Below are positions 10,119 through 22,452 of a DNA stretch of 64,000 nt, in pieces. Within the stretch, counting starts at the first letter, position 1. Every line of letters starts with the position of its first letter. The stretch lies in contig NC_016457.1 in assembly GCF_000226115.1 (NCBI RefSeq), positions 3,968,001 through 4,032,000 on the forward strand, written 5' to 3'. The position numbers were made by a program, and so were the translations under genes. Source of the stretch: Thermothielavioides terrestris NRRL 8126 (Eukaryota; Ascomycota; Sordariomycetes; Sordariales; Chaetomiaceae). The notes under the pieces were generated by a model, which saw nothing but the letters and a program-made list of their open reading frames with translations, had not been told where the DNA came from and did no database searches.

Positions 10119-13100
10119 TTAACCCATCATCAGCCCCGGCACCTCCGACGTGAGCAGCTTCATAATCCACCCCGCCTGCTGCACACTCTTGCACTGGAAA
10201 CACCACTTGGTGACCTTCCCGCCCACCACGCCGTGCCGCGGCACGACCCCGACATTGCCCTCCTCGTCCCGCAGGTTCTCCCACACGCTGCACATGATCC
10301 CCTTCGTGCCCAGCATGCTGAAGCACTTGGACCCCAGCACGGCATCCAGCAGGATGAGCGGCCGGTCGCCGCTCCTCTTCGTCGCGTGCGTGACGATGAC
10401 GCGCTTCTCCAGCCCGTGGTAGATCGGCAGCTCCTGCCGGACGCCCGGCGGCGGCCGGCTGATGTGCAGCACGCAGTTGCCCTTGTCAAGCCACCGGTTG
10501 TTCTGCACGTTGAGGTGGCACCGGATCTCGAGCGGCTGGTCCGGCGAGAAGGGCTTCGCGAGCCCATAGCTCCACCGGCTCTGGCTGTGGCTGCCTGACC
10601 CCGAGAGGGAGACCGATGCGCTGCGCGGCGGCGTCGAGGAGCCCGAGCCCGAGGCGGAGCTCGACGTGTAGAGGCTGCCGCCGCCGGGAGCTGCCGAGGC
10701 TGGTCGTTGTTTGTCGAGCGTGGATTCGTCAATGTTGTACGACGTGTTGTCGCCGCCGCCCATCAGGCGTCTGAGAAAGCTGGCCGCCGATATCGTGGTG
10801 GAAACGCTGCCCTGCGAGACGCTGGGGGCGCGGGTCGATGCGCGGTAGCTGTTCTTGCGGCCGAACCAGCTCCGTCGACGGCTGGAGCCATCACCGTCTG
10901 CGCTGCCTTCGCCGGGCGCCGCCTGCATCTGCCCGAACGACCGCACGCGTGCCTCCTCGCTGAGTTGAATGTACCTAGCATTGTTCAAGCGGCTGATGTG
11001 TACCGCCTCGTAGAGTTCCTTAGCCTCGTCCTGGGTTGCCGTACGGAAACGGAACATGTTGGCCTCAATCTTCAACCTCGCCTCCGGGGATGCTGGGCTG
11101 CGGACCTCGAGGTCAAGGGCTGTGCTACGGCGGATCATAACCACCGGCGTCAGAACCAGAACAACAAGGGGTACAACGCTCCCAGCATCCTTGTTACTAT
11201 TGTCAACCTCGGATGTGCCCGACGACTGCAGCGGGTACGCTTGCCGATTGGAATACTGCTCGTCGAGATAGTGCACTTCCATGCAGCCGGGACGGACCAC
11301 GACTGAAGCGGATTTGCCGTTGTTGATATCCCTCCACATACCCTTCCTGCTGGACCAGTACGAGACCGAAGCGACAAATTGTTGCATCGGCCTCTCCGGC
11401 TTTGCGTTGTTTTCATGGGCAACAGCCACTTGAGAAGCCGAGTTGGATGGAGTGATGCTGTTTTCCGAGACGACCGACTCAACCGGGGCCGCGTCGGTCT
11501 CCTTGATGCTGTATCCCGGGATGGTGTCCGGCACTTCATCCTCGTCCAAGTCATCGCTGGAAGACTGGGAAGACTCGGAATCGTCATCGCTCACAGAGCT
11601 CGAGCTCTCGGAGGACACGTCGGACGGATGATATTCGTGCTTCAGCGGCGAAGACATCCGACGTTTCAATCGAGCCTGGGGACCGATTTCTACCGGAGGA
11701 GAGAGCAAGCCGGGGCTCTTCGGGCCAAAGGTGCGGTGGATGGGCGGCGGAGGAGCGCCGTCCTCACGATACGGCGTTGTATTGGGCAGCGGCCGCACAA
11801 TCTTCGGAGAAGTATTGAATGGAGTCTCCCACGAAGGTCGTCGTCGATCGTCCTCAGCGCTGTTTTGCGGGTAGTTCTCCCTAGTAGGCGTCCTGGCGGG
11901 GGACGTGTCGGCTGAGGAAGCCTGGGGGGCAGCGCCGTCGTCCTGCTGCGTGCGATGCCGGGATGATGTGTTGGGTCTCTCGCTGTCTGAGAACTCCAGA
12001 GCAGACATGCTGTGTCTGCGCTCACCCACCGGAACATCCGTCGAGCCAGATTTAGGTGATGATGCTTCTTGCACCACACCACTGGACCTAATTCGAGCCG
12101 CTGGTGGTAATGGATGGCTTCCCAAAACCCGCAACCAGTACTCGACCTGTTCCTCATCATTCGTAGAGAGCTTGAGCAGCTCGAACCATTCGTTCCCATT
12201 ATGGGTGCCTCGTATCATGGCGACCAGGCTGTATTTGTCATCACCGAGTCGGGCGGAGATGTTCTGTCTGGGCACAGGTGGGAACAGGAGCCATGACCGC
12301 GCGTTGTTACTGATCTCTCGGATGAGGATGTCTCCCTTGTCACTAGGGACCGCTGGGTTATCCCTGAAGATCATCTCGACCTGGCACTCCAGCCTCTGAC
12401 CACTTGAGTGGTCTAAGTCAAGGGAGAAAACGTCGAGGGCGGCGACCTGGCGTGTTCGGTTCATCATGACGCCGCCAAGCGGCAGAAGATTCCTCAGGTC
12501 TCGGCAACGGGTAGTGTCCGTGTTATTCGCATCTTCGTCCATCATCCGAGCTGTTTCTTCCCGATGCCGTCTACGAGCCTTTTCCTGGAGGGCCGCGAAG
12601 ACTGAGAGCAAACGCTCAGCCTCGGGAGTTGCAGTGACTGCCGCAGCAGCCTTCACATCTGAGGTCAACACAAGTCCTCCTCGTCGTCCGGGACAGCGCA
12701 AGGGATGAACTCACCTTGAGGAACTTGACCATCCACTTGACCCTGATCAAGGGCCGCTTGAGGAGGAATGCAACATCCACCCGCTCGCCGTTCTCCCCAA
12801 TAACATCACCATCCTCATTTAACGAAACCGCATTCAGGAGCGAGTCGTTGTCGTCGAACCTCCCATGTTTTGGCGCAAGGTTGATAACCAACCCCTGGAA
12901 ACCGAGCCGCCAGACGTCCAGGTAGTTGTCATAGATTGGCGAGACATCCTCAAGCCAAAGGAAAAGGGCGTCAATATCCGCGAGCGGCACCCGCTGATGG
13001 AAGGCTTTTAGCTTCTCGAGGGCCATACCCATGTTCACGACGGATTTCGCCATTGCGTCCGCCTGTGGAACCTTGGCCTCGCCATTCGTCACATCCCTCA

Positions 13101-15969
13101 ACAACACCGGAATCACGCCGTCAACCAGCGTCTTCAATTCCCTCCCATAGAAATGCTCATCGTCGGCGAATTCGTCGAGTAATTTGTCGAGATTGCTCTT
13201 GCTCGCTCTGCTGGGCCGACGGTGAATGCTCCGCGAGGACTTGATACTCTTCGACCTGCTCGGTGGGACCAACTGGCCGTTGTCTGGCAGGGAGAGAACA
13301 GATACCAGATCGGAGTGCTTGGTGAGGCGGCGCTTGAGGCTCGGCTTTCGACTCTCTTGTCTAGTGACCCCGGTCGACTTGGTGAAAGCCGTCGTCTGGG
13401 TGACGGTTGTTTGAGAGACATCAGAGCGCGTCTCTGAGCCGGTCGTGCTGAAGGGTTCTTCAGACACGATGGTCGACAGCTCATGAACGCCGTTGGTTGG
13501 CGGTCTTCTTCGCGGAGGAGATTGGCTTGACAGGTCGGAGGAGAGGGTGGAATCGTAAGTGGACGAGAAGTACGCGGAAGAGTAGTCGGATGAGGCAGGC
13601 CTCTTGCCTGGGTCGTTGGAGCGGTCTCTCTCGTCTGCGGACTCCCAATTGTCCTCTCCAGAGTAGCTCCCCTTGTCGTCGTCGGTTTCGCAGCTAGGGT
13701 ACACGGTTGGTGGAAGCTTGTGCCCCCCAGACTCTCCACGGAAAGCTTCCTTCAGCAGCTCTCGAAATGGCTTCCTACCACCAGACTTGGCCGAGGAGGG
13801 GGCGACCCTAGTTGCCCGTCTCCTTTTCAGTGCCGTCGATTGAGTAACCGGAGACTTTGCCTTTCTAGGAGTCGTGTCGCTCTCTTCTCGTTGCGAGTCG
13901 GGCTCCTTTGCCGGCTCGGGTTTTTTGGGCGCCGAGGAGACGGGTGTCTCTTTTCGCTGGCCCGGAGACGGCGGCCTCGGTGATGGCTGCTTTTTGATAT
14001 CCGATGCCAATTTCGGCGCTTCCGGAGTCAACTCCCTGGTGTTTACCTGGGCTTTCGGCGCCGGTTCCTCGGGCTTTGGTTCTTTGACGGCCGGTTCCTT
14101 TGGCGCCAGCTCCACGAACGGGTCCACCGTACCGTTGAGCCACGACTCAATGCTCTGCGGTTGATTTGCCACGACAGGCCTCGGAGGCTCAGCCATCTCT
14201 TGAATGATGTCCTTGGCGCCCGTCACAACTTTCTTAAACACCTTTGGCACCGCCTTAAAGCTTGGGTTCCGTTGAGCTTTTGGCTTCTTGGTGGTAGTTC
14301 GCCCATCGGCTCCCAATGGCAAATCGAGTTCACTAAAGGCCGAATATCCAAACGGAATATCCGCCAGTGACTTGTTCCCCAAAACAGTCGGGGCTATTAT
14401 CTCAGAATTGTCGTCGGAGCCGTCTCTGGGAGGGATGTGGCGCGCTGTCTCAGACTCTGAATGCTGATCCCCTGCCGGTTCGACCGTACGCAAGATTGGA
14501 CTTGGGCTACGGTTCCGCTGCCTCATCCGCCGCCGAGACGCTTTTCTCTTAGTAGGAGTCTCGATTTCGGTCTCGGCTTCTTCCATGACCTCAATCACGT
14601 CATCCGGAGAACGCTCCCGTCTCCTGCTTGGAGCTCCGGTGTTCCTCTCCGGGGATGTCAGCCTGGACGGCTGAGGATGGATGGAGAGGTCTTCAGTGGG
14701 CGTCTGCCCAGCAGAATGCTCTCGAACATCATCATCCAGTAACGGATCGTCGATCGGCCGGACTCGGATGCCATCATCTGGGAGTTTTGCCTCAACGGGC
14801 CGCACTCGGATTCCATCATCTGGTGGCTCTTTCTTTCGCAAGGGAGTCACCCGAATGCCGTCGTCGGTATCAGACTTTGATTTGCTTGGCTTCATGGGCT
14901 TGACTCGGATGCCGTCGACAGCCGGCGGCGGCGGCGGGGCCGGTGTGTCGGGCTCAGATGCCGGCATACTCGGAGCGTCTGCCTCGACAGTCACCGTTGC
15001 GCCTGAGTTTCTGTGGCGGGACCTTTTGACTCGGGGTGGTTGCGGGTCAGGAAGTTCCACTCTCTCAGCCCAGTCCTTGATCTTGCTTTGCACCGAGGGA
15101 TTCTGCGCCGTTCGTTGCAGGAAGTCCTTTGGTAGCGGCATCGGGCTTCCCTCGGCTTTTGGTTTCGGCGGGGCGGCTCGCGGTGGGCTTCCCCCTTTCC
15201 TGCGCTTCATCCAATTGTCGTCACTAACGATCCTCTTCTTGGGCGCGTTTTTGACCAACGGCGGCGCCTTGGAAGCCACTCCGGAATCGCGGCCAGCCAG
15301 CTGCTCCCGCTCCGTCTCCTCCCCGTCCCCATCGCCCAGGTTCTCTTTTTCCTCCGAGCGCTCCGCCTTGACCTTCTTTTTCTTCGGCTTCTGTCGCATC
15401 TTGATGCGCACCCGGTCTTCCTCTGTCACACTCTCAGCGGGAACATGAACGGCAACCTCGGTTGGTTCACTCGCCGCATCCTCAGCGTGCGGCACGCCGC
15501 CGCCCTGCTGCTTCATTGCGGCCGCGTTCGCCTTCTGCCATGCCTTGACTCGCTCTGTCACGCCGCCGGGCTGCTGAAGCCTTCGCACAGCCGCTGCCCG
15601 CATTTCCTGGCGCAGCTCCTCCCGCACGTTCGCAGCATCGGCCGCCATGCTCTTCCGCCGGTGCCGCATAGCCTCTCGCTGAGCCGCCACCCGCGCCGGA
15701 GAGGGACGGCCAAGAAAGAAGTCCCCTAGCAAGGTCGGTTCGGGCTTCTTCCTGTGGGATGGGTTTTGGCCAGTCGCAGCGGGCGCGCTCTTCGGAGTTG
15801 CGCGCGCCTGGGCAGAGGCCCGTCTACTCGCCGGGGTTGTCGCATTGCCATGTTTGGCGGCCGAGGTCCGTCGTGGTGTCACTGGGTCGGCCAAGCGCGG
15901 TTCGTCTTCTTTCGCCGGTGACATGGTCCTAGCAGGCAAGGAGGAACTGTCTCTGTTAACAGCCTGCAT
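10119..15969 (-). CDS. Giant DH-like/PH-like domain protein (putative Rho GEF)
   Basis: Two long open frames join through one 64-bp intron (12651-12714, donor GTGAGT, acceptor GTGAAG) that keeps phase 0 and removes a stop. Exons 12715-15969 and 10119-12650 give about 1,928 residues from the ATG at 15969; an internal ATG at 15924 (MSPAKEDEP) is an alternative start. Residues 1-900 are disordered and basic, with four DDGIRVRP-type repeats at about 351-408. Residues about 928-1120 look like a Dbl-homology helical bundle: FYGRELKTLVDGVIPVLL, then LWLEDVSPIYDNYLDVW, then LLKRPLIRVKWMVKFLK. PH-like segments follow at about 1140-1263 and 1511-1653, and a third beta-rich module ends the protein (about 1787-1928). 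The DH assignment is my reading of helix spacing, not a search result. If correct, the protein would activate a Rho-type GTPase in polarity or septation. Confidence 0.8.
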
Positions 15970-17903
15970 CCCTCAACCTGGGAAATCCACACGGTAGATG
16001 TGACATGACGTGAGTTTTGAAGCTTTTTTTGGTTGACCACTGAAGCATCCGCTGGTCGAGACCCCAAGAGACCGCCAATCGGATGCCGGCCGCTGTGTGA
16101 AGATGGGGTTCGGCATTTTGGGAGACAGTCAACAAACAATAACCGGGGAAACGGGTCCAAACCTACCTAGGTCACCGAGGTGAGCCGCATACCGACGAAC
16201 TCCAGTCCAAGCCGGATCTGTCCGAGAGCTGCGTTGCTCAGGAATGCGACCAACTACACTAGAGATGACACTCTGTCTTAAATGCCACAATTGAGGTTGA
16301 TGTCGCGCAGAGGGAAACGGGTGACAAGACTTGCGGCACTCTTCCCAGGAAAGCTTGGCAATTCGGATGGCTGCAGGAAGCTTCGCACGGAAGCATTCGC
16401 CGGGCTGCGGGACAGCTCTCAGAGGACCCCAAGCAAGGCGGCAAAGAAAAGGTGCCTTGTTTAGCTTTCTGGGCGACCTGAGGCCCGACTCTGCACCGGC
16501 TTGTCCTCGTCGAAGACGGTCAAGAGCGAAAAAAACTGTCATGCGTTGCTGAAGCTCTCTCTCTCTCTCTCCCTCAAGCACAGCGCCGCAATCCGGCCAG
16601 GTGCGCCAATGACGATAACAAAACAACTGGTTGCAGCGCCAAGGTAAACAACCTACCAAGGGAGGATTCGCCACCCTGCCACACCCTTGCAGCACATCGC
16701 TTCCTTGGCCCAAAGCCTCCAACAGGCCGACCAGACCAATCAGCATCGCGCTGCGGCAAGGCCAGGCCAGGCTTCCGCACCAGCTTGCCGTGGTGGGGAA
16801 GGTGCGGCCACCGCCAAGTGGTGTCCGACCCGTCAGCTGCGCAGGTCAGCAGCAGCGACAATTGGAAGCGGGAAGGCCCTCGAGTGCGCATTGGCGCAGC
16901 CACTTGTCTCATTCGACACACCTCGGGTTGTGGCTGGGCCGTCGCAACTGCTTCCGCCTTGGAAGTCGCGCCAACGATGTCCGAAAACCTGGCTGCTGCA
17001 GAGAAGGTTGTGTTCATGATATGATTATGGCAAACGAGATCTTGCTGCAGGCTTTCGGCGCGTTTCGACGAATGCTCATTCCGCTCACTCAGCTTCCCCG
17101 TAAGGCTGGGCCGGATTTTCGAGGCGGGCCTTGACATCATCATGGATTCCCGCGGTGGAGCAGCACCGAAAGTGCCATTCAGTGACCCCACCGTTTGACC
17201 GGGGAGGATAAAGTGTAAATGGCGGGCCACCAGCACGCCGCGATGTCACCGACAGGAACATTGGCTATGAAAAGAGTCGGTGTAGGATCGTGTCCCGAGG
17301 ATGATGGTACGGCAGTGTGTCTACAGAGGGGAGTGAAGCTCTCAGAGGATAACTGGACTAACTTGTCAGCATGCAGCTGGGCTCAGATTGCTCAAGTTGT
17401 TCAACCAAGCGGCTTACTCGGAGACAACCGTGTCTTGAGGCTGCATATGCAACCACTTTCGGGCCGTCAAATCAAATCCCGTTCGGCAGTGGAGATGAAG
17501 AGGCTCCGCCTGCCGCCTGCAACGGAGCCAGGATCAGGATATCGAGAGGTTCGACGTCAAGTCCACCTCGAGAATAACAACAACCGTATTCTTGATTTGG
17601 GCGTCGTATTGAAGCGATCGTTGGCCGGATCAAGCCCCTAAATAACTCGGACACCCATGCAAGGGAGGCATGAGTCTTAATGACTCAGCGAGCTCGCAAG
17701 TTCAGCTGTAAGGTCCATGTCCATTAATGCAAGATACTTTACTGCAATACACTACAAGTGTCCTCCGAACCATTAAAGATGCAAGTTCAAATCAAGCAGC
17801 CTCTTCGGAAGAAGGAACGCAAGACCGCACCATCCACCCACCCAACGCCATGTTATGCGAAGCACAATGCAGATTTGACCCACCCAAACCACGTATGCCC
17901 AAT
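15970..17903. other. Intergenic region upstream of the DH/PH gene
   Basis: Contains the promoter of the DH/PH gene and the 3' flank of the next minus-strand gene. A (CT)10 tract lies at 16555-16574. Frames of 140-220 codons occur on both strands at 16129-17641, but they overlap each other, lack recognisable motifs and look like chance. Confidence 0.55.
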
Positions 17904-18746
17904 CTAGAGCGCGCCCCTGTCATCCTCCATGGCAGGCAGCACGAACCGAACCTTCTTCTTTGGCTTTGCAGCCGGGATGTCTACCGTCCTCATCGCCTCC
18001 GTTCCATCCTCCATAAAGCTGCTGCTTCCCATCTCGCTGCTCAACTCTTCCTCCTCCGGTTGCTCCTCGATGGCCCAGACGTCGGGGCTCGGCTCTCGCC
18101 AGGCATGCGGTGAAAGACGCGACGGCGTATTCCTGGCTCGCCTTGCCCGAGTACTACTACCGGCCCCGGTAGACGCAGCGATAGGCTTCGGGCCCGACCG
18201 GCTCACGGCGCGGCCGCGCGGGGAGTGCGGCGGTGCCGGGGGCGCCAGACTGTCTGGGCTGCCGGCCTCGTGCTTGGTGTGGCCCCTGAACTTGTCCTTG
18301 AGACGACGGGACAGGCTCAACGTATCTGCGTGCCTGGGCGGCGAGGAAGAGTCCATATAATCGTATTCTTCGTGGTCGTCCGGGGTTGCAGATAGGTCGT
18401 ACTCCAGGTCAGGAGTTGCAGGCGACCTCGGCGGCGTGGGCGGTCGCGGAGGCGGCCGACTGAGGCCGGCGAGGCTCGATGGGCTGACGCTCCTCACAAT
18501 TGGAGGTGGGTGTTTGGCGTCCTCGATTCCAGCGTCAAAGTCCATATCGAAATCCATCCCTTCCCCGTCCGCGAAAGGGGGACTGGTAGGCGTCGGGAAG
18601 TAGATGAGGGGATTTTCGTCCGTCTTGGCCGAGTCCAGGTCTTCGATCTCGGCGTCGTTGTGCTCGATGCTGGGCTGCAGGAGGGCCTGCCTAGGCAGCC
18701 ACGCATCCCAAACCGGATGCTGCATCGAAGACTTCGAGGAAGGCAT
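17904..18746 (-). CDS. Small acidic, disordered fungal protein with KVRF motif
   Basis: Open frame of 280 residues from the ATG at 18746 (MPSSKSSMQHPVWDAW). The frame continues upstream to a GTG at 18761, and a CAG acceptor preceded by a pyrimidine tract lies just before it, so a short upstream exon is possible. Residues about 15-80 are acidic (AEIEDLDSAKTDENPLIYFP; FDMDFDAGIED). The middle is Pro/Ser/Arg-rich (RPPPRPPTPPRSP), and the C-terminal third has DVWAIEEQPEEEELSSEMG followed by KPKKKVRFVLP. The KVRF core fits the RVxF consensus used to dock protein phosphatase 1, which is a suggestion only. No catalytic domain is seen and I do not recognise the family. It lies in tandem upstream of the DH/PH gene, 1.9 kb away. 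Confidence 0.65.
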   Translation of the reverse strand: MPSSKSSMQHPVWDAWLPRQALLQPSIEHNDAEIEDLDSAKTDENPLIYFPTPTSPPFADGEGMDFDMDFDAGIEDAKHPPPIVRSVSPSSLAGLSRPPPRPPTPPRSPATPDLEYDLSATPDDHEEYDYMDSSSPPRHADTLSLSRRLKDKFRGHTKHEAGSPDSLAPPAPPHSPRGRAVSRSGPKPIAASTGAGSSTRARRARNTPSRLSPHAWREPSPDVWAIEEQPEEEELSSEMGSSSFMEDGTEAMRTVDIPAAKPKKKVRFVLPAMEDDRGAL

Positions 18747-21058
18747 CTCTTCGGTGTCCACTCTGGAAGAATACAGAAGAAGTCAAGAGAAAAAGAACCA
18801 GAAATACCGGAGCGTCTCCAAGGAGACGGCGGCTATAACGAAGGCCCGGAAGTAGGACCGTGTGTGTGCACCGAGTGGACATCGACCATCGCCGGCCAGG
18901 CCGGCTCAGAAGTGTCCTGTCAGAAGCGAGTGTCGGAGAGAACGACGAGTTCCGTGTCCCCGGATGCTGTGCGACTCTATGAGATGCGCAAAAGGAAAAG
19001 GGGTGAAGTACAAAGGCAAGTGGCCAGTTGAGAACGGGCACGCCGGGCAGATATGTATGAAACTGAGCTCAAGCGCTAGGCACACCCGGCCTGATGCCGC
19101 GCCAGCCTCGCAACAGCGGTATGGCAAATTACTCGTGCGGTCACCACTTCGGGCAAGTCATCGGTCAACGAAGGTGACGACTCTCGTTTTCCGCGGGGCA
19201 GTACATGGAAGGTGTCCTCCCACACCAACTTATTCGTGTGTGTGTGTGTGTGGGCGGCCGGTCGTAATTGCTACGCCCCCGCGCCCTTGTGTGAGAGGAT
19301 TTCCAAGGCCATTAGCGGACTTGTGGGAAGGAAAAACGCATCACGGGGAGGCGAAGGGGGGGGATCATGTCTGAAAATATCTGAAAAGGGGGGGGACTTA
19401 TCAAGAATAAGCCCGGGAAGGACGGAACTTGGTGGCGGACCTCGATGGAATTTCAACTCGTGAATGCCTGCACTGACTCGACGCGTGACAACGCCCAGCA
19501 GGCTGAGCTGAGACCAGACTGGGAATGGGAACCACTATCTCTGCCATCTGACTATCCACTGCCCCATTGGGAATGACGAGCACTTGCCGAAGGAGCCGCT
19601 CCATCTTTCTGAGCTGAGGACGCTCACCGGAGCTGCGCAAGCTGGGACAGATAGTTCGTCGCCGGCCGATTTTTCACGGAGAATGTCCACTCATGCTGGC
19701 TGAAGGGAGTTGAGAGCCCGCGACGTACCTGCATGGTGGCCCCGCTCAGTCGTATTGCCGGGCAGGCAGATGACCAGGCTGCCTAATCCACCCTCCACAT
19801 CGAATGATTCACATCGCGATGCGAGGGCAGCGACGAGTGACGGAGCCTCCAGGACTCCAGATTCGATCTCGGCACCCACGACGCACAAGCGGCATCTCGC
19901 AGCGCTTCGCTGCAAGGTAACCAGCCACGCGAATCACCAAATCACCGTCCTCAGCATGACTGCCACGGCCCGAGCTTCATCCGGATGGTCAAGAAGCCCG
20001 TCCGGAGAGAGGCTATTCCTCCCGAAACCCTGCAACGGAAGCATGACAAAGATTGGGGCGACGAACCGGCCTCCGAATCTTTACCGTTACTGACAGTACT
20101 CCGCACTCGGTACAGGTACAATGCCTCCTAGGAGACACGTGTTGATTGGGTCGCGTGTGCTTGAGCCTCGAGCGAAAATGTGTGTTTTGGCGAGCTGCTT
20201 GCCTGCCGATGCCCGGACGGGGAGCTGCGATCAGGGGGTCTCTCGCCATTGGCAAGACGTCATTCGATATGCCATGTTGGTGGTCTGTCCGCGGCCCGAG
20301 CCAACTGGCCCCGGCCATTCCATTGCAATCCCCATCAAACAGCTAGTGAGAAGACAAAAAAAACTGCTCCCAACTGTGAAGGCGCCGGAAACTCAGGAAG
20401 TGTTCAACAACCGTTCGCAGCCGGTTTTGGTAACGGCTTTCGCCGTTAACGTTGTGCCTCGCGAGTTGGTACCCAAGGACAGGGTCGGGCACGAAGGCCC
20501 AACGGCGGCGGCCCAAGCGAAGGAGAGACGCGAAGGAACGCCAGCTGGTCAGTGGTCTGCGTTTGAGCCATGCCCTCGCCCCAATCCCGATCCAGCATGC
20601 TTCGTGGTGTGTTCCCTTGCTCTCCCTTGCTCTCCCGCCCTCCAGCCCTGCACGATCCAGTGTCGCCGCCAGCGCTCACAGCCAGTGACTCCACTGGGAT
20701 ACCCACCGGTTGAGGCCTCATGTGGAGCTTCAACCACACACAAGCTCCCAAGTCATCGTACGTGTGCAAGCGACCTGCTCACTCGAGTCTCGCCGCAGCG
20801 CACAAGTGCAGTACCTGATGCTGCCAGCGTTTTCCGCTCTGTCGCCGATTGCCAGTGGGACCAACAGCGGTCAGACGGACACCGTCTGCGTTGCGCAGAG
20901 CCCCGCTGTTCGGCCGCCTCAAACTGATTCCCCTGCTGCCCCGTCTGCCTGCTGGGGAGATTTTGGAGAGTTGGAGCCCTTGGTCAGCAGATCTTGGATG
21001 TGGGTGACTTTGGATCTGAGCAGGGTTGCAGGGTTGTTGCTGGAGAGATCCGCATTCC
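18747..21058. other. Intergenic region between divergent genes, left part
   Basis: Upstream DNA of the minus-strand acidic-protein gene. It holds a (GT)n run at 19236-19252 and a G-rich patch near 19345-19400. Overlapping frames up to 268 codons (20121-20927 plus) have no domain-like composition. The region ends at the target duplication of a hAT-like element. Confidence 0.55.
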
Positions 21059-21066
21059 AGAGTTCC

Positions 21067-21485
21067 GCTGATGGCTAAAGAGGTCCCGCCAAGACTAATT
21101 TCGGCCAATTGTCGGCAATGTTTTTACAGCGTCAGTACCCCGCCAAGACCGCCAAGGGGTTTGCACTATCGCCACGGGTTAGCCACGGGTTAGTTCGCCG
21201 GGGGTGCGGGGGGCGGCGCCAGCCCCCCGCTGGTTAGGGTTAGGGTTAGGGTTATGGTTAGGGTAAGGGTTATGGTTAGGGTGAGGGTTAACTTCGTTTT
21301 CTTTTTTTTCGATTTGGTTGAGGTTTCGTAAAGTTGTTGCAACAAGTCTTTGCGATTGTTCGTTGTTGATGTTGCTCGAAGTCGTCGAGGCCCCGTCGCG
21401 GCCCCGCTCACCCCGTGGCGATTGTAAATACTTGTAAGCGGCAGTCTCCGAAATTAGTCTTGGCGGGACCTCTTTAGCCATAACC
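21067..21485 (-). mobile_element. hAT-like MITE copy 1 (419 bp)
   Basis: Ends are GCTGATGGCTAAAGAGG on the left and, read inward from the right, GGTTATGGCTAAAGAGG. The inverted match extends inward about 20 more bases through GTCCCGCCAAGACTAATTTC. A perfect 8-bp target duplication, AGAGTTCC, flanks it at 21059-21066 and 21486-21493; 8-bp duplications are typical of hAT transposons. The orientation is taken from the small conserved frame on the minus strand, which reads SSNINNEQSQRL then NLNQIEKKENEVN and continues through the hexamer array. No transposase is present. Confidence 0.93.
21232..21291 (+). repeat. Telomere-like TTAGGG array inside MITE copy 1
   Basis: Three consecutive perfect TTAGGG units follow the GCTGG junction, then variants (TTATGG, TTAGGGTAAGGG, TTAGGGTGAGGG). 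The G-rich strand is the plus strand. The unit is that of filamentous-fungal telomeres, but the array is interstitial and wholly inside the transposable element. Confidence 0.9.
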
Positions 21486-21493
21486 AGAGTTCC

Positions 21494-22452
21494 CTCTCGG
21501 CGCCGATGCCCCCACGACCGGTTGCCTTCCCTCGCTTCCCTCCCTCGTTAGGTTAACTACCTGTACTGTGAAAGGTAATCTGTTGGTATGCTCGGAATGG
21601 CTGGGAAGGTATGACCGCGTCTGCACTACGGAATATTTAGTTCCAATGGTGAGAGCCCAGTCAGATAGGCAGAACAGTGCCAGCCTGTAGTGGCTGTTAG
21701 ATGCAAATCGCCCACTGCCCAAAGCTCGCGCAATCTCCAGCGAAACAGAAAGAGGTTGTGTCGGCTCATCACCCGGTCCGTTCCCGTTGCTTGCTGCATC
21801 CGTCAACTTATCGATAGGTAGCTAGTTAACTGGGAATTGGAATTGGAAGGAGCCGCCTGCCCGTCCTCTCAGAATCCCCCCGGGGGGTGCCCCTCCTTCC
21901 GTCTTCCCGTCTCGGCTTGCTGTCAATTCCCCAGAAAGAAGTCTCGCTCCCGGCGAGCCAGGCAGCGGCCCCCTGCTGGTTGGTCGTCCCATGCCGTCCC
22001 TCCTCCACTCCCGCTCGTCGCATTTGCTTGCACCCCCCGCAGTGGAATAAAACTCGTCACCGGTCCCGTCCCTGCACCTTTTTTGCTGGAGCCTGACGCT
22101 CATCCCAAGATTCCACCCCAACTAACGTTATCTGCCCACCGACCGAACCAGTTTTGGCGCCGTCCCAACTCCGCAGTCGTCTGATGTAGATCGACACCCT
22201 TTCGCTCGACTGGTTATTTATTATTTGCACAGGCTGGTGCCTTCTTCACGCCCACCATTGTCCGCTACGAGACCGCTAAACCGCTGAACCGCTGTGCCTT
22301 CGTTATCGAACGGCTGTTGGATACCTAGTTGGGCCTCCCTGGCACTGGCGGCCACCAAACCGGGGCATCGTTGCCTCTTGTGCAGCGACCTTTCCGCTCG
22401 GGTCTGAGCTATACCACACGCCCTTATCCTGCGAGCTGGGCCTCGCGCCGCC
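21494..22452. other. Promoter and leader region of the plus-strand gene at 22453
   Basis: 959 bp from the element to the start codon. Pyrimidine-rich runs (about 21860-22130 and 22200-22450) resemble fungal promoter and leader sequence. No gene seen. Confidence 0.55.

Noticed and set aside
12651..12714. Alternative acceptor CAG|ATG for the DH/PH intron
   Set aside because: It would put a TGA immediately in frame; the AAG acceptor eight bases later keeps the long frame.
16129..17236. Overlapping minus-strand frames of 205 and 220 codons upstream of the DH/PH gene
   Set aside because: They occupy the expected promoter region, overlap in different frames, and neither has folded-protein features.
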